A DNA stretch of 64,000 bases from Yersinia proxima. GTDB taxonomy: Bacteria > Pseudomonadota > Gammaproteobacteria > Enterobacterales > Enterobacteriaceae. Each line of letters opens with the position of its first letter. The stretch's first letter is position 1. The notes beneath the pieces are model-generated. The model saw only the letters and a program-made list of their open reading frames with translations, searched no databases and had not been told where the DNA came from. The translations under genes and the position numbers were made by a program. The stretch lies in assembly GCF_902170785.1 (NCBI RefSeq), contig NZ_CABHYG010000004.1:124001-188000 (forward strand), in the 5' to 3' direction. Shown here piece after piece: positions 49,493 through 61,747 of this stretch.

Positions 49493-51237
49493 TGGCCAAA
49501 CTGCATACGGTTAAGCTGAGCATAAACGCCCTTTTTCGCTAGCAATTCAGCATGCATACCACGTTCCACAATGCGCCCATCCTCAATCACCAGGATCTCA
49601 TCGGCTTTCTCAATAGTTGATAACCGGTGGGCGATAACCAGTGAAGTCCGGTTTTTTTGCAACTCATCCAGTGCAGACTGAATTGCCCGCTCAGATTCAG
49701 TATCCAGCGCCGAGGTGGCTTCATCCAAAATCAATATTGGGCAATCCCGTAGGAGCGCTCGTGCAATCGCAATACGCTGGCGCTGACCACCGGAGAGCAT
49801 GACGCCATTTTCACCAATAACAGTGTCCAGGCCATTTTCCATTTTATTGATAAAGTCCATCGCATAGGCCATGCGTGCAGCTTCTTCAATTTCAGCACGG
49901 CTGTATTGCTCATCACGGGCATAAGCAATGTTATTAGCAACCGTATCATTGAACAGATGAACATTTTGCGACACCAATGCGACCTGATTGCGTAATGCCC
50001 CCAGTCGGTAATCGCGCAAATCATGGCCATCCAACAATATACTGCCTTCGCTGACATCATAGAAACGGGTCATTAAATTGGCGATAGTTGACTTACCCGA
50101 ACCTGAGCGCCCCACCAATGCAACCGTTTTACCGGCTTCAATATGCATATTGATGTCATTCAGTGCTGGAGTATCTTTGCCCGGATAGTAGAACGTCACA
50201 TGGCGGAATTCTATTTCGCCTTTAGCACGATCAACTTCCAGTTTACCCTCGTCTTTTTCCTGCTCCATATCCAGAATGGTGAACAATGTCTGACAAGCAG
50301 CCATCCCACGTTGGAATTGAGCATTCACATTGGTCAGTGACTTCAACGGGCGCATCAATGCAATCATGGCTGAGAAAACCACGGTAATAGTACCAGCGGT
50401 CAAGGTTTCCATTACACTTGGGAAACTTGCTGCATACAGTACAAATGCCAGGGCAAAGGAAGCAATCAACTGAATGATAGGGTCTGAAATAGAAGACGCA
50501 GAAACCAATTTCATCCCTTGCTGACGCATACGGTTACTGACAGCTTCAAAGCGCTCAGTTTCAACTTTCTGGCCACCGAAGATCAAAACTTCTTTATGCC
50601 CTTTCAGCATTTGCTCTGCACTGGTGGTCACTTCCCCCATGGTACTTTGCATATTTTTGCTGATATTACGAAAACGCTTAGAAACCAGGCGAATAGAAAC
50701 CGACACGATTGGTGCAATGACGATTAAAATCAGCGACAACTGCCAGCTGTAATAAAACATCATAATAAACAAACCGATAATCGAGGCCCCTTCCCGCACC
50801 ACTGTAACCAGTGCGCCAGAAGAAGATGCTGCTACCTGCTCAGAGTCATAAGTAATGCGCGATAACAGCGTGCCGGTTGATTGCTGGTCAAAAAAGGAAA
50901 CAGGCATCCCCATCATATGGCTGAATAAGCGGCGACGGATATGCATCACCACTTTGCCAGATACCCATGAGATGCAATAGCTAGAAACAAAACCAGTTAC
51001 ACCACGAACCACCATCAAGCCAATAACAGCCAGAGGCATCCATTTTAGAATAGAGCTGTTAGCCTTGCCAAAACCATCGTCGAGCAAGGGTTTCAGTAAC
51101 GACAGCATAAAAGTGTCACTGGCAGCATTAAGAATTAATGCTATTGCCGCAACAACAAGGCCTGTCTTATAAGGAGAGATCAATGGCCAGAGGCGACGAA
51201 ACGTCTGCCAAGTGGATAGATCTTTATCATTCATCAT
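49489..51237 (-). CDS. msbA: Lipid A flippase MsbA
   Basis: A 582-residue ABC exporter, E. coli length. Six membrane helices (residues about 20-310) are followed by the ATPase domain: Walker [10 protein letters not shown], signature LSGGQRQR, Walker [12 protein letters not shown] and the H-loop VIAHRLST. It flips core lipid A across the inner membrane. It is translationally coupled to lpxK and follows comEC by 35 bases. Confidence 0.98.
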   Translation of the reverse strand: MMNDKDLSTWQTFRRLWPLISPYKTGLVVAAIALILNAASDTFMLSLLKPLLDDGFGKANSSILKWMPLAVIGLMVVRGVTGFVSSYCISWVSGKVVMHIRRRLFSHMMGMPVSFFDQQSTGTLLSRITYDSEQVAASSSGALVTVVREGASIIGLFIMMFYYSWQLSLILIVIAPIVSVSIRLVSKRFRNISKNMQSTMGEVTTSAEQMLKGHKEVLIFGGQKVETERFEAVSNRMRQQGMKLVSASSISDPIIQLIASFALAFVLYAASFPSVMETLTAGTITVVFSAMIALMRPLKSLTNVNAQFQRGMAACQTLFTILDMEQEKDEGKLEVDRAKGEIEFRHVTFYYPGKDTPALNDINMHIEAGKTVALVGRSGSGKSTIANLMTRFYDVSEGSILLDGHDLRDYRLGALRNQVALVSQNVHLFNDTVANNIAYARDEQYSRAEIEEAARMAYAMDFINKMENGLDTVIGENGVMLSGGQRQRIAIARALLRDCPILILDEATSALDTESERAIQSALDELQKNRTSLVIAHRLSTIEKADEILVIEDGRIVERGMHAELLAKKGVYAQLNRMQFGQ

Positions 51238-51272
51238 GCAAATACCAGCACCAGAAGAAATAGCGACCCATT

Positions 51273-53558
51273 CTACTCATTATGGCCTCTAACGCCAAAT
51301 TGCTGGTGATACCAGCGAGGTATTAATTGTTCCCTATAACCATTAATTTGCCAATTATCGCTGTAAAAATGGACACTTAGTTGCCCAGACACCGATGTAT
51401 CACGCCAGATAATGTTATTTTTTTGATAACGTTGTATCACTTTTCTCGCCGGAAGATGCCATTGGTTATAGCGTGCAACAGAAGCAAAAGCCAATTCCGG
51501 CTTCACAGCCCGCAGAAAAGGTGGCGTTGAAGATGTATTGCTCCCATGATGGGGAACTTGTAGCAATGTTGAGGCTAATTTAGTCCGTGAACTTTTAATC
51601 AGCGCTTTTTCACCCCTCATCTCGAGGTCACCCGTCAATAATAAACTGTGTTTTCCATCATCAATACGGATAACACACGAATCATCATTCTGAGCATTAA
51701 TAATCTGCTTACGAGGCCATAAAACTTCGAAATTCAAACCTTGCCATTGCCATACCAAGCCTTGCTTACAAGGCAAAGCATTTGGCGCGTATTTTATGGG
51801 AAAAGGAGCACGAACCGTAGCCATAGGATAAGCGGCCTGAATTTCAGCAATCCCCCCGGTATGATCCTGATGGTCATGGCTGAGAATAATTTGCTCAATA
51901 GTGATACCCCGCCAGCGTAGATAAGGTAAAATCACCCTGGACGCCATGCTACCGGTATCCCAGCGATTACCTGTATCAAAGATAATAGCCTTCCCCTCTC
52001 GTTCAATTACCACCGCCAAACCATGTCCAATATCCAGCATATCAACACGCCATTGATATTCATCACGACGCTGGGTGAACAATACTAAATTCACACAAAG
52101 CACCATGACCCCGATGAAGTCATTACGCCACCATTCAAAACGCCAGATAAGCATGGCAAGCCAACCACCAAATCCGATAGCAATTGATGCCGAGCCAGTA
52201 TATAGCCAGCCCATTCTCATCGGATTCAACGGCCAAAGCACCGCAGCTAACGATATATCCGCTAACGACCAGAACACTTCAGAGACAAAGGGAAGTAGAG
52301 TAAAAACTAGCGCTAGCAAGACGCAAGGAACAGTAATTAAGGAGACAAGAGGCACTGCCCACAAGTTTGCAGGTATCGAAAATAAACTAATGCCATGAAA
52401 CAAAACTATTTGCAGTGGCATTAACAGTAGCATCATGCCGAACTGTAAATGAATCCCACGAATAACCAGCCCCTGCCAGCCCGTTTTAAAACGCGGGGCA
52501 AGCGGAACCCAGTAAAACCAGCATATCAAACTAAATACCGCCAGACAGGAGAGCCAGAAGCTGTCCGAAAGTATCGCGAGAGGCTCACTAAGCAAAATAA
52601 GCGCTAATGCCCATAACCATATTTGCCATGCACTGCAGGAGACACTAAAAATCCTGAGTAGCAGCCATAGTGTTAATGCCATCGCCGCCCTCACTGCTGG
52701 CGGATTCGCCCCCGCTAACCAGACGTAAATAAGTGCAACAAACCAACTGGTGATGAGCGGAAACAGAGGCCCAACACGACTGACAGGAAGTAAAAACTGA
52801 ACCGCTCGCGCCAGTATTCCACCAAATAGCGCGGCCATCGCAATGTGCAAACCTGAAATTGCCATCAGATGAGCTGTGCCGGTATCGCGCAACAGCATCC
52901 AATACTGAGGAGCCAGTTGGCTTCGTTCGCCAAAAGCCAATGCCAGCAGTATCTCACGCTGTTCATAGGATCCGAGTTGCTGTTCAACAACACGGATAGT
53001 TTGCTGGCGAGCGTTACAGGACTCATTCAGTAATTCAGCCCGAATGATTCGCCCCTGTAATGGGCGACGGTTTGCTATCGCCCCGCGCTGGCTATCAAAA
53101 CCGCCTTCATTGAGCAGACTATGCACTCCTCGCATTCGTAACCAAAACTTCCATTGCTGCCCGGCACAGTAATTTAGACCCTTTTGCCATGTTACGGTGA
53201 CTTTTATCGGCGGGAATACTCTCTTCCCATTGACCTGTTGAATATCTAATAAGACCTTATTAACTTCCACCCATGCTAAATGTGAGGTATTTATTGTGGC
53301 GATGACTTGCTGCTCTCCCTGAGTCAGTTGGTCAATCTGCATCAACAGGTTATCTCCTTGCCAGCATCCCCATACAAAACTCATCAGAGCCAATGTCAGG
53401 CACTGACAATAGGCATTGCCGCTAACCCATAGCAGTGCCCCCAATATCAGCAATATGCTGATAACCCTAACACCAGGCAGCTGAGGTAGCGCAATAAGGG
53501 GCAAAAGTCCGGCAATAATAGCGAGTGCAACATGATCAATTGATAAAGTGATAAACAA
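51273..53558 (-). CDS. ycaI: ComEC/Rec2-family DNA-uptake channel (YcaI)
   Basis: A 761-residue ComEC-type protein (754 in E. coli YcaI). The N-terminal hydrophobic region and DUF4131-like domain ([27 protein letters not shown]), the multi-helix competence domain with [13 protein letters not shown], and a C-terminal metallo-beta-lactamase domain with [10 protein letters not shown] and LLTGDLE are all present. It is expected to carry single-stranded DNA across the inner membrane. The start appears to be TTG at 53558, placed by similarity to E. coli; no good Shine-Dalgarno is seen. Sxy, which controls such genes, is also in this window. Confidence 0.92.
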   Translation of the reverse strand: MFITLSIDHVALAIIAGLLPLIALPQLPGVRVISILLILGALLWVSGNAYCQCLTLALMSFVWGCWQGDNLLMQIDQLTQGEQQVIATINTSHLAWVEVNKVLLDIQQVNGKRVFPPIKVTVTWQKGLNYCAGQQWKFWLRMRGVHSLLNEGGFDSQRGAIANRRPLQGRIIRAELLNESCNARQQTIRVVEQQLGSYEQREILLALAFGERSQLAPQYWMLLRDTGTAHLMAISGLHIAMAALFGGILARAVQFLLPVSRVGPLFPLITSWFVALIYVWLAGANPPAVRAAMALTLWLLLRIFSVSCSAWQIWLWALALILLSEPLAILSDSFWLSCLAVFSLICWFYWVPLAPRFKTGWQGLVIRGIHLQFGMMLLLMPLQIVLFHGISLFSIPANLWAVPLVSLITVPCVLLALVFTLLPFVSEVFWSLADISLAAVLWPLNPMRMGWLYTGSASIAIGFGGWLAMLIWRFEWWRNDFIGVMVLCVNLVLFTQRRDEYQWRVDMLDIGHGLAVVIEREGKAIIFDTGNRWDTGSMASRVILPYLRWRGITIEQIILSHDHQDHTGGIAEIQAAYPMATVRAPFPIKYAPNALPCKQGLVWQWQGLNFEVLWPRKQIINAQNDDSCVIRIDDGKHSLLLTGDLEMRGEKALIKSSRTKLASTLLQVPHHGSNTSSTPPFLRAVKPELAFASVARYNQWHLPARKVIQRYQKNNIIWRDTSVSGQLSVHFYSDNWQINGYREQLIPRWYHQQFGVRGHNE

Positions 53559-53850
53559 CCGTCCGTTTTATGACTCCCGAATAGCCTCATTGCCATCCGT
53601 TCACCCTATGGGTAACAAGCTGATTTTCGCTATGGAGGGGCTATAGAGCCAGTATCAATGACAGGAGTTCCGAGCAGACTCGCTAACAATTTGATCGTGT
53701 TACAGAATCAGCAGAAGAAATGCGGGATGTATCTAAAATAAGCGAGAACGTGTTGGAGTGTTATTGAGGAGGCTTGTTTTATGACGAACAAATTAGAAGG
53801 GATAAAGAATGAAACGCCAAAATAAAAACGGCGCCCTTAGAGGCACCGTT
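53559..53850. other. Intergenic region comEC-ihfB with ihfB terminator
   Basis: In the 333 bases between comEC and ihfB the only clear feature is the hairpin at 53827-53850. Read on the minus strand it is AACGGTGCC / GGCGCCGTT with one G.U pair, followed by TTTTTATT, the ihfB terminator. The remainder should contain the comEC promoter; I could not assign it. Confidence 0.7.
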
Positions 53851-53891
53851 TCGATCAGCTTTACATAATAACGCGATTAGTTGAAAACAAC

Positions 53892-54176
53892 TTAACCGTA
53901 GATATTCGCGCGATCGCGTAACTCTTTACCTGGCTTAAAGTGTGGAACGTACTTACCTTCCAACTCAACTTTAGCGCCGGTCTTTGGATTACGGCCAACA
54001 CGCGGAGCACGGTAGTGAAGAGAAAAACTGCCAAATCCGCGGATCTCAATGCGCTCACCTTCAGCTAGTGTTCCAGCCATATGTTCAAGCATTTCTTTCA
54101 CTGCATCCTCAACGACCTTAGTCGGTACGTGAGATTGCTGGCCAGCAAGTCTTTCAATAAGTTCAGACTTGGTCAT
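53892..54176 (-). CDS. ihfB: Integration host factor beta subunit
   Basis: A 94-residue DNABII protein, E. coli length. The sequence [17 protein letters not shown], the [12 protein letters not shown] beta-arm base and the GRNPKTG intercalating loop with its proline are intact. With IhfA it bends DNA sharply at specific sites. It follows rpsA by 63 bases, as in E. coli. Confidence 0.98.
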   Translation of the reverse strand: MTKSELIERLAGQQSHVPTKVVEDAVKEMLEHMAGTLAEGERIEIRGFGSFSLHYRAPRVGRNPKTGAKVELEGKYVPHFKPGKELRDRANIYG

Positions 54177-54239
54177 ATTACCTCCAAGCTTTGCAGCTAA
54201 ACTACCGTATAGGGGCGGACAAAACCGCCCCCGTTATTA

Positions 54240-55913
54240 TTACTCGCCTTTTGCAGCTTTGAACGCTTCTGCCATTGCGCTAGAGAAGTTGCCTTCTTCT
54301 GGCTTGTTGTTAACTGTAGCAATAGCATCTTTCTCATCAGCTTCGTCTTTAGCACGAACAGACAGGCTGATTACGCGGTTTTTGCGGTCAACGCCAGTAT
54401 ATTTGGCTTCAACTTCATCACCGACGTTCAGAACCAGCGTTGCATCTTCAACGCGGTCGCGAGTTGCTTCGGAAGCACGCAGATAACCTTCTACGCCGCC
54501 TGCCAATTCAACTGTAGCACCTTTAGCGTCAACTGCAGTTACTTTACCAGTAACAATAGCACCTTTCTTGTTAACAGACAGGTAGTTATTGAACGGGTCT
54601 TCTGCAAGTTGTTTCACGCCCAGGGAGATACGCTCACGTTCTGCGTCAACTTGCAGAACCACAGCTGCGATTTCGTCGCCTTTCTTATATTCACGAACTG
54701 CTTCTTCGCCTGCAACGTTCCAGGAGATGTCAGACAGGTGAACCAGGCCATCGATGCCGCCGTCCAGGCCGATGAAGATACCGAAGTCAGTGATAGACTT
54801 GATTTTACCTTCAACGCGGTCGTTTTTGTTGTGGGTTTCTGCAAACAGCTGCCATGGGTTAGATTTGCACTGTTTCAGGCCCAGAGAAATACGACGACGT
54901 TCTTCATCGATGTCCAGAACCATAACTTCCACTACGTCGCCAACGTTAACAACTTTAGACGGGTGAATGTTTTTGTTGGTCCAATCCATTTCTGAAACGT
55001 GTACCAGACCTTCAACGCCTTCTTCGATTTCTACGAAGCAGCCGTAATCAGTCAGGTTAGTTACACGACCAGTCAGCTTGGTGCTTTCTGGGTAACGTTT
55101 AGCGATAGCAACCCATGGATCTTCGCCCAGCTGTTTCAAGCCAAGGGATACACGAGTACGTTCGCGGTCGAATTTCAGAACTTTAACAGTGATTTCGTCG
55201 CCCACATTGACGATTTCGCTTGGGTGTTTAACACGTTTCCAAGCCATGTCAGTAATGTGCAGCAAGCCATCAACGCCACCCAGATCAACGAATGCACCGT
55301 AGTCAGTCAGGTTCTTAACGATACCCTTAACTTCCATGCCTTCTTGCAGGTTTTCCAGCAATTGATCACGCTCAGCGCTGTTCTCAGATTCGATAACTGC
55401 ACGACGAGAAACAACGACGTTGTTGCGTTTCTGATCCAGCTTGATGACTTTGAACTCAAGCTCTTTGCCTTCCAGATGCAGAGTATCGCGAACTGGACGC
55501 ACATCAACCAGTGAACCAGGCAGGAACGCACGGATGCCGTTCAGTTCGACTGTAAAGCCGCCCTTCACTTTGCCGTTGATCACACCAGTAACGGTTGCAG
55601 CTTCTTCGTAAGCCTTTTCCAGCATCAGCCATGCTTCGTGACGCTTAGCTTTCTCACGGGACAGCAGAGTTTCACCGAAGCCGTCTTCAACAGCGTCCAG
55701 TGCAACGTCAACTTCGTCGCCGACTTGAATTTCCAGTTCACCTTGCGCGTTCTTGAACTGTTCTGCTGGAATTGCTGACTCAGATTTCAGACCGGCGTCA
55801 ACCAGTACGATATCTTTATCGATAGAAACAACAACACCACGGACGATAGAGCCCGGACGTGTTTCAATTGTTTTCAGGGATTCTTCAAAGAGTTGAGCAA
55901 AAGATTCTGTCAT
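54240..55913 (-). CDS. rpsA: 30S ribosomal protein S1
   Basis: A 557-residue S1, E. coli length, with six S1 RNA-binding repeats. The first two bind the ribosome and the others bind mRNA. Repeat cores such as [45 protein letters not shown] and [22 protein letters not shown] follow each other at about 85-residue spacing. Strong codon bias. The 168-base leader towards cmk should include the autoregulated translation-initiation region known in E. coli. Confidence 0.99.
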   Translation of the reverse strand: MTESFAQLFEESLKTIETRPGSIVRGVVVSIDKDIVLVDAGLKSESAIPAEQFKNAQGELEIQVGDEVDVALDAVEDGFGETLLSREKAKRHEAWLMLEKAYEEAATVTGVINGKVKGGFTVELNGIRAFLPGSLVDVRPVRDTLHLEGKELEFKVIKLDQKRNNVVVSRRAVIESENSAERDQLLENLQEGMEVKGIVKNLTDYGAFVDLGGVDGLLHITDMAWKRVKHPSEIVNVGDEITVKVLKFDRERTRVSLGLKQLGEDPWVAIAKRYPESTKLTGRVTNLTDYGCFVEIEEGVEGLVHVSEMDWTNKNIHPSKVVNVGDVVEVMVLDIDEERRRISLGLKQCKSNPWQLFAETHNKNDRVEGKIKSITDFGIFIGLDGGIDGLVHLSDISWNVAGEEAVREYKKGDEIAAVVLQVDAERERISLGVKQLAEDPFNNYLSVNKKGAIVTGKVTAVDAKGATVELAGGVEGYLRASEATRDRVEDATLVLNVGDEVEAKYTGVDRKNRVISLSVRAKDEADEKDAIATVNNKPEEGNFSSAMAEAFKAAKGE

Positions 55914-56081
55914 GTTTATAATCTTCAGGATTCTTAAGTTTAACGTCCATCTAGCATCCCGCCGGATGGGGTTGTTTCACATGCCTCGCCACACATCCTT
56001 GCAGCAAGGTTAAAGTGCTCATCAAAAATAATTTTATTTAAAAAATAAATCGTTGAGAGCTCAGAACTGACCGCATTGTCG

Positions 56082-56774
56082 TTATTTTTTTAACGGCAAC
56101 GCCAGAATTCGTTGGGCATAAGCCAGCGCCTGTTCGATCACCTGCTCGATGGACATACTGGTTGAATCCAGTACCAACGCATCTGTAGCAGGGACTAAAG
56201 GTGCAATAGCCCGATTACGATCGCGATCATCTCGCTCCTGTATCTCGGACAAAAGACGTTCAAAGTTAACATTAAACCCCTTTTCCTGCAACTGTAGCAT
56301 ACGTCTGTGTGCTCGTTCTTGCGAACTTGCATCAAGAAATATTTTCACCGGCGCGTCTGGAAACACCACGGTTCCCATGTCACGACCATCAGCAATCAGA
56401 CCGGGCGGTTCACGGAAAGCCCGCTGGCGGCGCAGTAGTGCTTCACGCACCCGAGGAAACGCTGCCGCCTGAGATGCCGTATTCCCCACAGTTTCGGTGC
56501 GGATCTCATTACTGACGTCCTCACCTTCTAAAATCACTTTTAACTGCCCATTCTGTGAGACAAAACGAACATCGAGATGTGCGGCAAGTGGAACTAATGC
56601 CTCTTCGGTGCTGATATCAACTTGATGATGCAACGCAGCCAAAGCTAAAACACGGTAAATCGCACCAGAATCCAGCAAACGCCAGTCCAACGATTCAGCC
56701 AATGCTTTGCAAAGCGTACCTTTACCTGCACCACTTGGTCCATCAACGGTTATCACCGGGGCTGACGCCGTCAT
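56082..56774 (-). CDS. cmk: Cytidylate kinase
   Basis: A 230-residue CMP kinase (227 in E. coli). The P-loop GPSGAGKGT is at residues about 12-20; [22 protein letters not shown] and [13 protein letters not shown] are the conserved NMP-binding and lid segments. It phosphorylates CMP and dCMP. It lies upstream of rpsA, the E. coli arrangement. Confidence 0.97.
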   Translation of the reverse strand: MTASAPVITVDGPSGAGKGTLCKALAESLDWRLLDSGAIYRVLALAALHHQVDISTEEALVPLAAHLDVRFVSQNGQLKVILEGEDVSNEIRTETVGNTASQAAAFPRVREALLRRQRAFREPPGLIADGRDMGTVVFPDAPVKIFLDASSQERAHRRMLQLQEKGFNVNFERLLSEIQERDDRDRNRAIAPLVPATDALVLDSTSMSIEQVIEQALAYAQRILALPLKK

Positions 56775-56976
56775 TTCTCTCTCCTTTCGGTAGGCAAAAC
56801 CTCTTGTCTACCCGGCAGGGCAAACACAGGAGCAGTATTATACGCTGCATCGGAGTGAACTGTTACCCTGCGGTGTTTAGTTGCTGAAAATAAAACCATC
56901 GGCGGTAGCAGAAGTGTAGAAGAGATAAGAAAGATAGACAGGAAATATTTATTTTCTAGCCGATATAACCAATAAG

Positions 56977-57000
56977 AAATGGGTGTCGAGCGACACCCAT
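56977..57000 (-). terminator. aroA terminator
   Basis: On the minus strand ATGGGTGTC-GCTC-GACACCCAT is followed by TTCTTATT, close behind the aroA stop. The 239-base aroA-cmk gap holds no ycaL, which separates these genes in E. coli. Confidence 0.8.
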
Positions 57001-57013
57001 CTTAAGCTGATGA

Positions 57014-58300
57014 TTAGGCCATCTGGCTTAATCGGGCCAGTTGTTCAAAGTAGTCAGGAAATGTTTTCGCGGTACATTTCGGGTCAAGGATAGTGACCGG
57101 CGTGTCAGATAAAGCCACCAGCGAAAAACACATCGCCATGCGGTGGTCATTATAAGTCCCTATTTCGGCTGCAATTAGCTGCGCAGGGGGCACCACCCGA
57201 ATATAGTCTTGCCCCTCTTCGACTTCCGCGCCCACTTTTCTCAACTCAGTCGCCATCGCGGATAAGCGGTCGGTTTCCTTCACTCGCCAGTTATAGATAT
57301 TACGAATAACAGTCGGGCCGTCAGCAAACAGTGCAGTGGTAGCAATGGTCATCGCAGCATCAGGAATATGGTTCATATCCATATCGATACCCTGTAATTC
57401 ACCACGGCTGCACTCGATATAATCATCACCCCAACTGATTTTAGCGCCCATTTTCTCCAGTACATCGGCAAACCTGGTATCACCTTGCACACTTTTTTTG
57501 CCAATACCGGTTACGCGAACGGTTCCGCCTTTGATAGCAGCAGCGGCGAGGAAATAAGAGGCAGAAGATGCATCGCCTTCAACCAGATAGGCACCCGGTG
57601 AGCGATAAGTCTGCCCGCCTTTAATATGGAAAACCTGATAGTTTTCATGCACGACATCCACACCGAAGGCTTTCATCAGATGCAACGTAATGTCGATATA
57701 AGGCTTAGACACCAACTCCCCTTGGATCTGAATTTCAGTATCTTGTTCAGCTAAGGGAGCGGTCATCAAAAGTGCCGTGAGGAATTGACTGGAAACACTG
57801 CCGTCTACGGTGAGTTTACCGCCACGAAAGCCCCCACGTATGCGCAACGGCGGGTAGTTTTCTTGCTCCAGATAATCAATCTGTGCTCCGCCCTGGCGCA
57901 ATGCATCAACCAAATGACCAATTGGCCGTTCTTTCATGCGTGGTTCGCCGGTTAATACAATGTCATTTTTCCCCAGGCACAGTGCCGCAGCCAATGGGCG
58001 CATGGCCGTGCCCGCATTGCCTAAAAATAGTTCTAATGGCTGCTCTGCAACCAACTTACCGCCCAATCCATCAACCTCACAGCGGGTACGATCAGCAGAC
58101 AGGCGATATTTCACCCCCAATGCCTGTAGAGCATTGAGCATATGGCGAATGTCATCACTGTCTAACAAGTTATTCAGCTGGGTTGTCCCCTCGGCCAGCG
58201 CTGCCAGAAGAAGTGCACGGTTAGAAACACTTTTAGAACCGGGTAAATTAACGGTGCCATTAATCAGGGCAATGGGGTGTAAAGTCAGGGATTCCAGCAT
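57014..58300 (-). CDS. aroA: 5-enolpyruvylshikimate-3-phosphate synthase
   Basis: A 428-residue EPSP synthase (427 in E. coli) of the shikimate pathway. Active-site segments [20 protein letters not shown], the [10 protein letters not shown] region and the C-terminal DHRMAMC are intact. It has the class I sequence with Gly in GNAGTAMRP. It is the second gene of serC-aroA, 129 bases downstream of serC. Confidence 0.98.
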   Translation of the reverse strand: MLESLTLHPIALINGTVNLPGSKSVSNRALLLAALAEGTTQLNNLLDSDDIRHMLNALQALGVKYRLSADRTRCEVDGLGGKLVAEQPLELFLGNAGTAMRPLAAALCLGKNDIVLTGEPRMKERPIGHLVDALRQGGAQIDYLEQENYPPLRIRGGFRGGKLTVDGSVSSQFLTALLMTAPLAEQDTEIQIQGELVSKPYIDITLHLMKAFGVDVVHENYQVFHIKGGQTYRSPGAYLVEGDASSASYFLAAAAIKGGTVRVTGIGKKSVQGDTRFADVLEKMGAKISWGDDYIECSRGELQGIDMDMNHIPDAAMTIATTALFADGPTVIRNIYNWRVKETDRLSAMATELRKVGAEVEEGQDYIRVVPPAQLIAAEIGTYNDHRMAMCFSLVALSDTPVTILDPKCTAKTFPDYFEQLARLSQMA

Positions 58301-58330
58301 GGGAAAAGCACTCTCCAGTCTTTTATGAGC

Positions 58331-58358
58331 AACAGCCCCGCACAGGACGGGGCTGTTG
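58331..58358 (-). terminator. Hairpin in serC-aroA gap
   Basis: AACAGCCCCG / CGGGGCTGTT forms a 10-bp stem with a short loop in the gap between serC and aroA. No U-run follows in the direction of transcription. It may cause partial termination or stabilise the serC mRNA, giving unequal expression of the two genes. Confidence 0.6.
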
Positions 58359-58429
58359 TTATTCCAAATAAATACATTTAAATCATAATGATAAATAAAT
58401 TTGAGCAGATAGATATCTGCTCAGAGCAA

Positions 58430-59515
58430 TCAACCGTGGCGACGTTCAAAGTCAGCCATAAAATCGGTTAATGCTTTTACGCCTTCAATTGGCATCGCGT
58501 TATAGATAGAGGCACGCATTCCCCCGGCAACACGGTGGCCTTTTAAGGCTTGCAGACCTTGGGCCTCTGCTTCACTCAAGAACAATTTGTCCAGTGAAGG
58601 ATCAATCATTTGGAACGGCACATTCATCCAGGAACGATTCGCGGTCGCGACCTGATTGCGATAGAAATCAGTGCGGTCGATAGCGCCATACAATAATTCA
58701 GCTTTAGCCTGATTACGTTTCTCCATTTCGCCTAAACCACCCTGTTCTTTCAGCCATTTAAATACCAGACCGGACAGATACCAGGCGAAAGTCGGCGGCG
58801 TGTTGAACATAGAGTCGTTCTCTGCCAAAACCTTATAATCAAGGATAGATGGCAGCTCAGTGCGCGCTTTACCAAGCAAATCTTCGCGCACGATAACCAC
58901 TGTCAGACCAGCTGGGCCGATATTCTTTTGGGCACCGGCATAAATGACACCATAGCGGCTGACATCAATCGGGCGAGAGAGAATGGATGAGGAGTAATCG
59001 GCAACCACAACTTTGTTGCCAAAGTCAGGTTCTTCGTTGATAGCCAGCCCGTCAATGGTTTCATTCGGGCAATAATGCACATAGGCGGCATTATCACTCA
59101 ATTGCCATTGTTTCATCGGAGCAATGCCTGTCACGCCGTTATCATGCGTCGTCACATCAATCACATTCGGCGTGCAATATTTCTGAGCTTCTTTGACCGC
59201 ACTGTGCGCCCAATAACCACCGTCAATGTAATCAGCGCTGCGGCTGTCACCCAGTAAATTCAGTGGCACTGCGGCAAACTGCGCACGTGCTCCGCCATGG
59301 CAAAATAACACTTTATAATTGGCTGGGATCTGCATCAGGTCGCGCAGATCTTTTTCTGCCTCTTCAGCTACCTGCATAAATTCTTTACTGCGATGGCTGA
59401 TCTCCATGACCGACGTACCCAGACCATGCCAGTTACGTAATTCCTGTTCCGCACGACGTAAAACTTCGACCGGCAGCATTGCAGGCCCTGCGCTAAAATT
59501 ATAAACCTGTGTCAT
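58430..59515 (-). CDS. serC: Phosphoserine aminotransferase
   Basis: A 361-residue class IV PLP aminotransferase (362 in E. coli). It serves serine synthesis and pyridoxal phosphate synthesis. The PLP lysine lies in [13 protein letters not shown] and the substrate-binding [14 protein letters not shown] and C-terminal [11 protein letters not shown] motifs are complete. Start [15 protein letters not shown] is the family standard. First gene of the serC-aroA operon. Confidence 0.98.
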   Translation of the reverse strand: MTQVYNFSAGPAMLPVEVLRRAEQELRNWHGLGTSVMEISHRSKEFMQVAEEAEKDLRDLMQIPANYKVLFCHGGARAQFAAVPLNLLGDSRSADYIDGGYWAHSAVKEAQKYCTPNVIDVTTHDNGVTGIAPMKQWQLSDNAAYVHYCPNETIDGLAINEEPDFGNKVVVADYSSSILSRPIDVSRYGVIYAGAQKNIGPAGLTVVIVREDLLGKARTELPSILDYKVLAENDSMFNTPPTFAWYLSGLVFKWLKEQGGLGEMEKRNQAKAELLYGAIDRTDFYRNQVATANRSWMNVPFQMIDPSLDKLFLSEAEAQGLQALKGHRVAGGMRASIYNAMPIEGVKALTDFMADFERRHG

Positions 59516-59721
59516 TTCCCCTCACCACACTCAACTGAGATTGCCATCGTTATAAATCCTCACTCGGTTTTATCATTCGACTCCGCCTGCTGCAACGGTT
59601 ATTCGCCAGCAAAGGAGAAACGCCTGGCCGCTACGACAGCAGTCTGTGCGCTAAGCTGCCATTAATTTGAAGTTATTCACCAAAAGTGGCTCAATCATGA
59701 CCTTGTTGCATGATAGATAAC

Positions 59722-60414
59722 TCATTTTTCCCGTTGATGACGCAACGCCTCGACCCAGTGGTGGTGACCACAGCGTTGACAAGTCGCGCTAGAATTATTG
59801 GATAACGTGATAATCAGGCTACATTGGCTACAGGCGTATTCACCCGGTTTTTCTATATTAACTAATGGCTTAATACAGCATTTAGGGAGTACAGGCAGAC
59901 CAGGCTTAACTTTATCTTTGCTAAAGAAAAAGACACTGATAGCGCCATTGACCTCCAGAATAGCCAGCCGCACTTGACCAAGATGTTCGACACCTTGTTG
60001 GCGCAACTCCATAAAAAACTCATCGTGCGTAATATTTTCCTGCTGCATGGTTTCCCAAACGAATATCCCATCACTGATAATGATGAGCGGCTTCCCTTCC
60101 ATCCACTGCTGGATTTTTTCGCTGCGCGACATAAGAAAAGTGGATAAGCGATACAAAAACATAATACTGATAAATACCATGACCACCGGCAGCATCGGCA
60201 CATCTTCATAAAAAGTGACATCACCGGCGGCTGAGCCAAGAGTCAGAATGATAACCACTTCAAATAGTGACATCTGCCGCACACCGCGGCGGCCACTCAG
60301 TTTGAGAAATAAAAAGACCAATACAAAGGTGAATAAACACCGGATACCCACCTCGGCTAAAAATTCGATTGGGAATTTATCCAGTGCCATCCGGTTGAAA
60401 TCGAAAGTTTTCAT
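59722..60414 (-). CDS. ycaP: DUF421 membrane protein YcaP
   Basis: A 230-residue protein, E. coli YcaP length. Three N-terminal membrane helices (residues about 18-95) are followed by a cytoplasmic DUF421 domain (GKPLIIISDGIF, ELRQQGVEHLGQVRLAILEVNG). The C-terminus has two CxxC pairs (CSQC, CQRC) that look like a zinc ribbon. Function is unknown. Confidence 0.92.
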   Translation of the reverse strand: MKTFDFNRMALDKFPIEFLAEVGIRCLFTFVLVFLFLKLSGRRGVRQMSLFEVVIILTLGSAAGDVTFYEDVPMLPVVMVFISIMFLYRLSTFLMSRSEKIQQWMEGKPLIIISDGIFVWETMQQENITHDEFFMELRQQGVEHLGQVRLAILEVNGAISVFFFSKDKVKPGLPVLPKCCIKPLVNIEKPGEYACSQCSLIITLSNNSSATCQRCGHHHWVEALRHQREK

Positions 60415-60519
60415 TTATTGTTATCCTGCCAGCTAAAAAGAGACAAAGCATTGCCGCACTCCCATTAAAGGTAGCTGGTTGATGGAGTTAGCATTTTTAT
60501 TTCAGATTACAGGTAATAA

Positions 60520-60545
60520 ATAGATACGGAGGCCGAAGCCTCCGT
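60520..60545 (-). terminator. ansB terminator
   Basis: On the minus strand ACGGAGGC-TTCG-GCCTCCGT is an 8-bp stem with an exceptionally stable TTCG tetraloop, 15 bases after the ansB stop, followed by ATCTATTTATT. Confidence 0.85.
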
Positions 60546-60560
60546 CAAAGATTGGATCTA

Positions 60561-61598
60561 TCAATACGCGTGGAACAACTTTTGAATATCTTGTGGTTTT
60601 TGCGTTTGGGTTAATGCCAATTGCAGCAGTACCCGTGCTTTTTGTGGATTAAGTGAGCCAGAAGCAACAAAGCCATATTTGGTATCATCAACTTCAGCAT
60701 CTTCGGTGGTAGAGCCAGTGGGGACGCGGGATGAACGCACGACTGCGACGCCATTGTGTGCCGCCGTTGCCAGTGTATCGAATACTGTTTTGTACAGGTT
60801 ACCGTTACCCACACCGGCACTGACAATTCCTTTATAACCATCTTCAATCAATGCCTTAGCGGGTAAGTCAGAGGCATTGGCATAGTTATAAATAATGCCC
60901 ACTTTCGGTAACTCATTGAGCTTGCTGATATCAAAGGCAGGCTGGCGTGGTGCAGGCTGATGAAGATAATTCACTTTACCATCATAGATATAGCCCAGTG
61001 GGCCAGTATTAGGTGACTGGAAAGTTTGCACCGACGTGGTGTTAGTTTTCATGACATCACGGCCGGTTAACACCGTATCATTCATCGCCACCAGCACGCC
61101 GCGTTTAGCGGAGTTAGGGTCACTGGCAACCACTACGGCGTTGTAGAGATTCAGTGGGCCGTCAGCACCCAGAGCCGTGGCCGGGCGCATGGCCCCAACC
61201 ATCACCACGGGTTTATCACAATTAACCGTTAAATCGAGGAAATAGGCGGTTTCCTCCAATGTATCAGTCCCATGAGTAATCACGAATCCGTCGGTTTTGG
61301 CACAATCAGCATTAATTTTTTTCGCCAACTTCAACCAAACTTCATCATTCATATCCTGAGAGCCGATATTCACCACTTGCTCACCTTGAATATTGGCGAG
61401 TTTTTTCATTTCTGGCACGGCATTAACCAGAGCATCGACCCCTAGTTTGCCCGCAGTATAGTTAGATTTGGTGGCTGAATCACCGCCACCGGCGATAGTT
61501 CCCCCGGTCGCCAATAAGGTGATATTGGGCAGAGCAAAGGCCGAACCGCTGATCCCTGCTAAGATTCCGGCTAAAACAGTTAGCTTTATAGATTTCAT
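60561..61598 (-). CDS. ansB: Periplasmic L-asparaginase II
   Basis: A 345-residue type II asparaginase (348 in E. coli). A 22-residue signal peptide ends SAFA, then LPNITLLATGGTIAGGG carries the first catalytic threonine; VITHGTDTLEETA carries the second Thr-Asp pair with Lys in VMVGAMRP region downstream. It deaminates asparagine in the periplasm, usually under anaerobiosis with CRP/FNR control. I could not assign such sites confidently in the 149-base gap to divergent ycaO. E. coli has ansB elsewhere. Confidence 0.96.
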   Translation of the reverse strand: MKSIKLTVLAGILAGISGSAFALPNITLLATGGTIAGGGDSATKSNYTAGKLGVDALVNAVPEMKKLANIQGEQVVNIGSQDMNDEVWLKLAKKINADCAKTDGFVITHGTDTLEETAYFLDLTVNCDKPVVMVGAMRPATALGADGPLNLYNAVVVASDPNSAKRGVLVAMNDTVLTGRDVMKTNTTSVQTFQSPNTGPLGYIYDGKVNYLHQPAPRQPAFDISKLNELPKVGIIYNYANASDLPAKALIEDGYKGIVSAGVGNGNLYKTVFDTLATAAHNGVAVVRSSRVPTGSTTEDAEVDDTKYGFVASGSLNPQKARVLLQLALTQTQKPQDIQKLFHAY

Positions 61599-61747
61599 AT
61601 TATGACTCCATTATTTATAAGCTAGTGAATTATCCGGAATATCCATACTAAAACTGTGACATTTACTGTGCTTTAGGAATACATGGAGCTATTAACTAAA
61701 ACCCCGTATGATTGCGCGTTTTTAGTACCGCCAAAAAAGTGAAGACC

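Noticed and set aside
54999-55514. 171-codon open frame antisense to rpsA
   Set aside because: Mirrors the repeated S1 coding pattern and codon bias; no independent support.
61599-61747. Possible CRP/FNR sites between ansB and ycaO
   Set aside because: TGTGACATTTACTGTG has only one good half-site; not strong enough to annotate.
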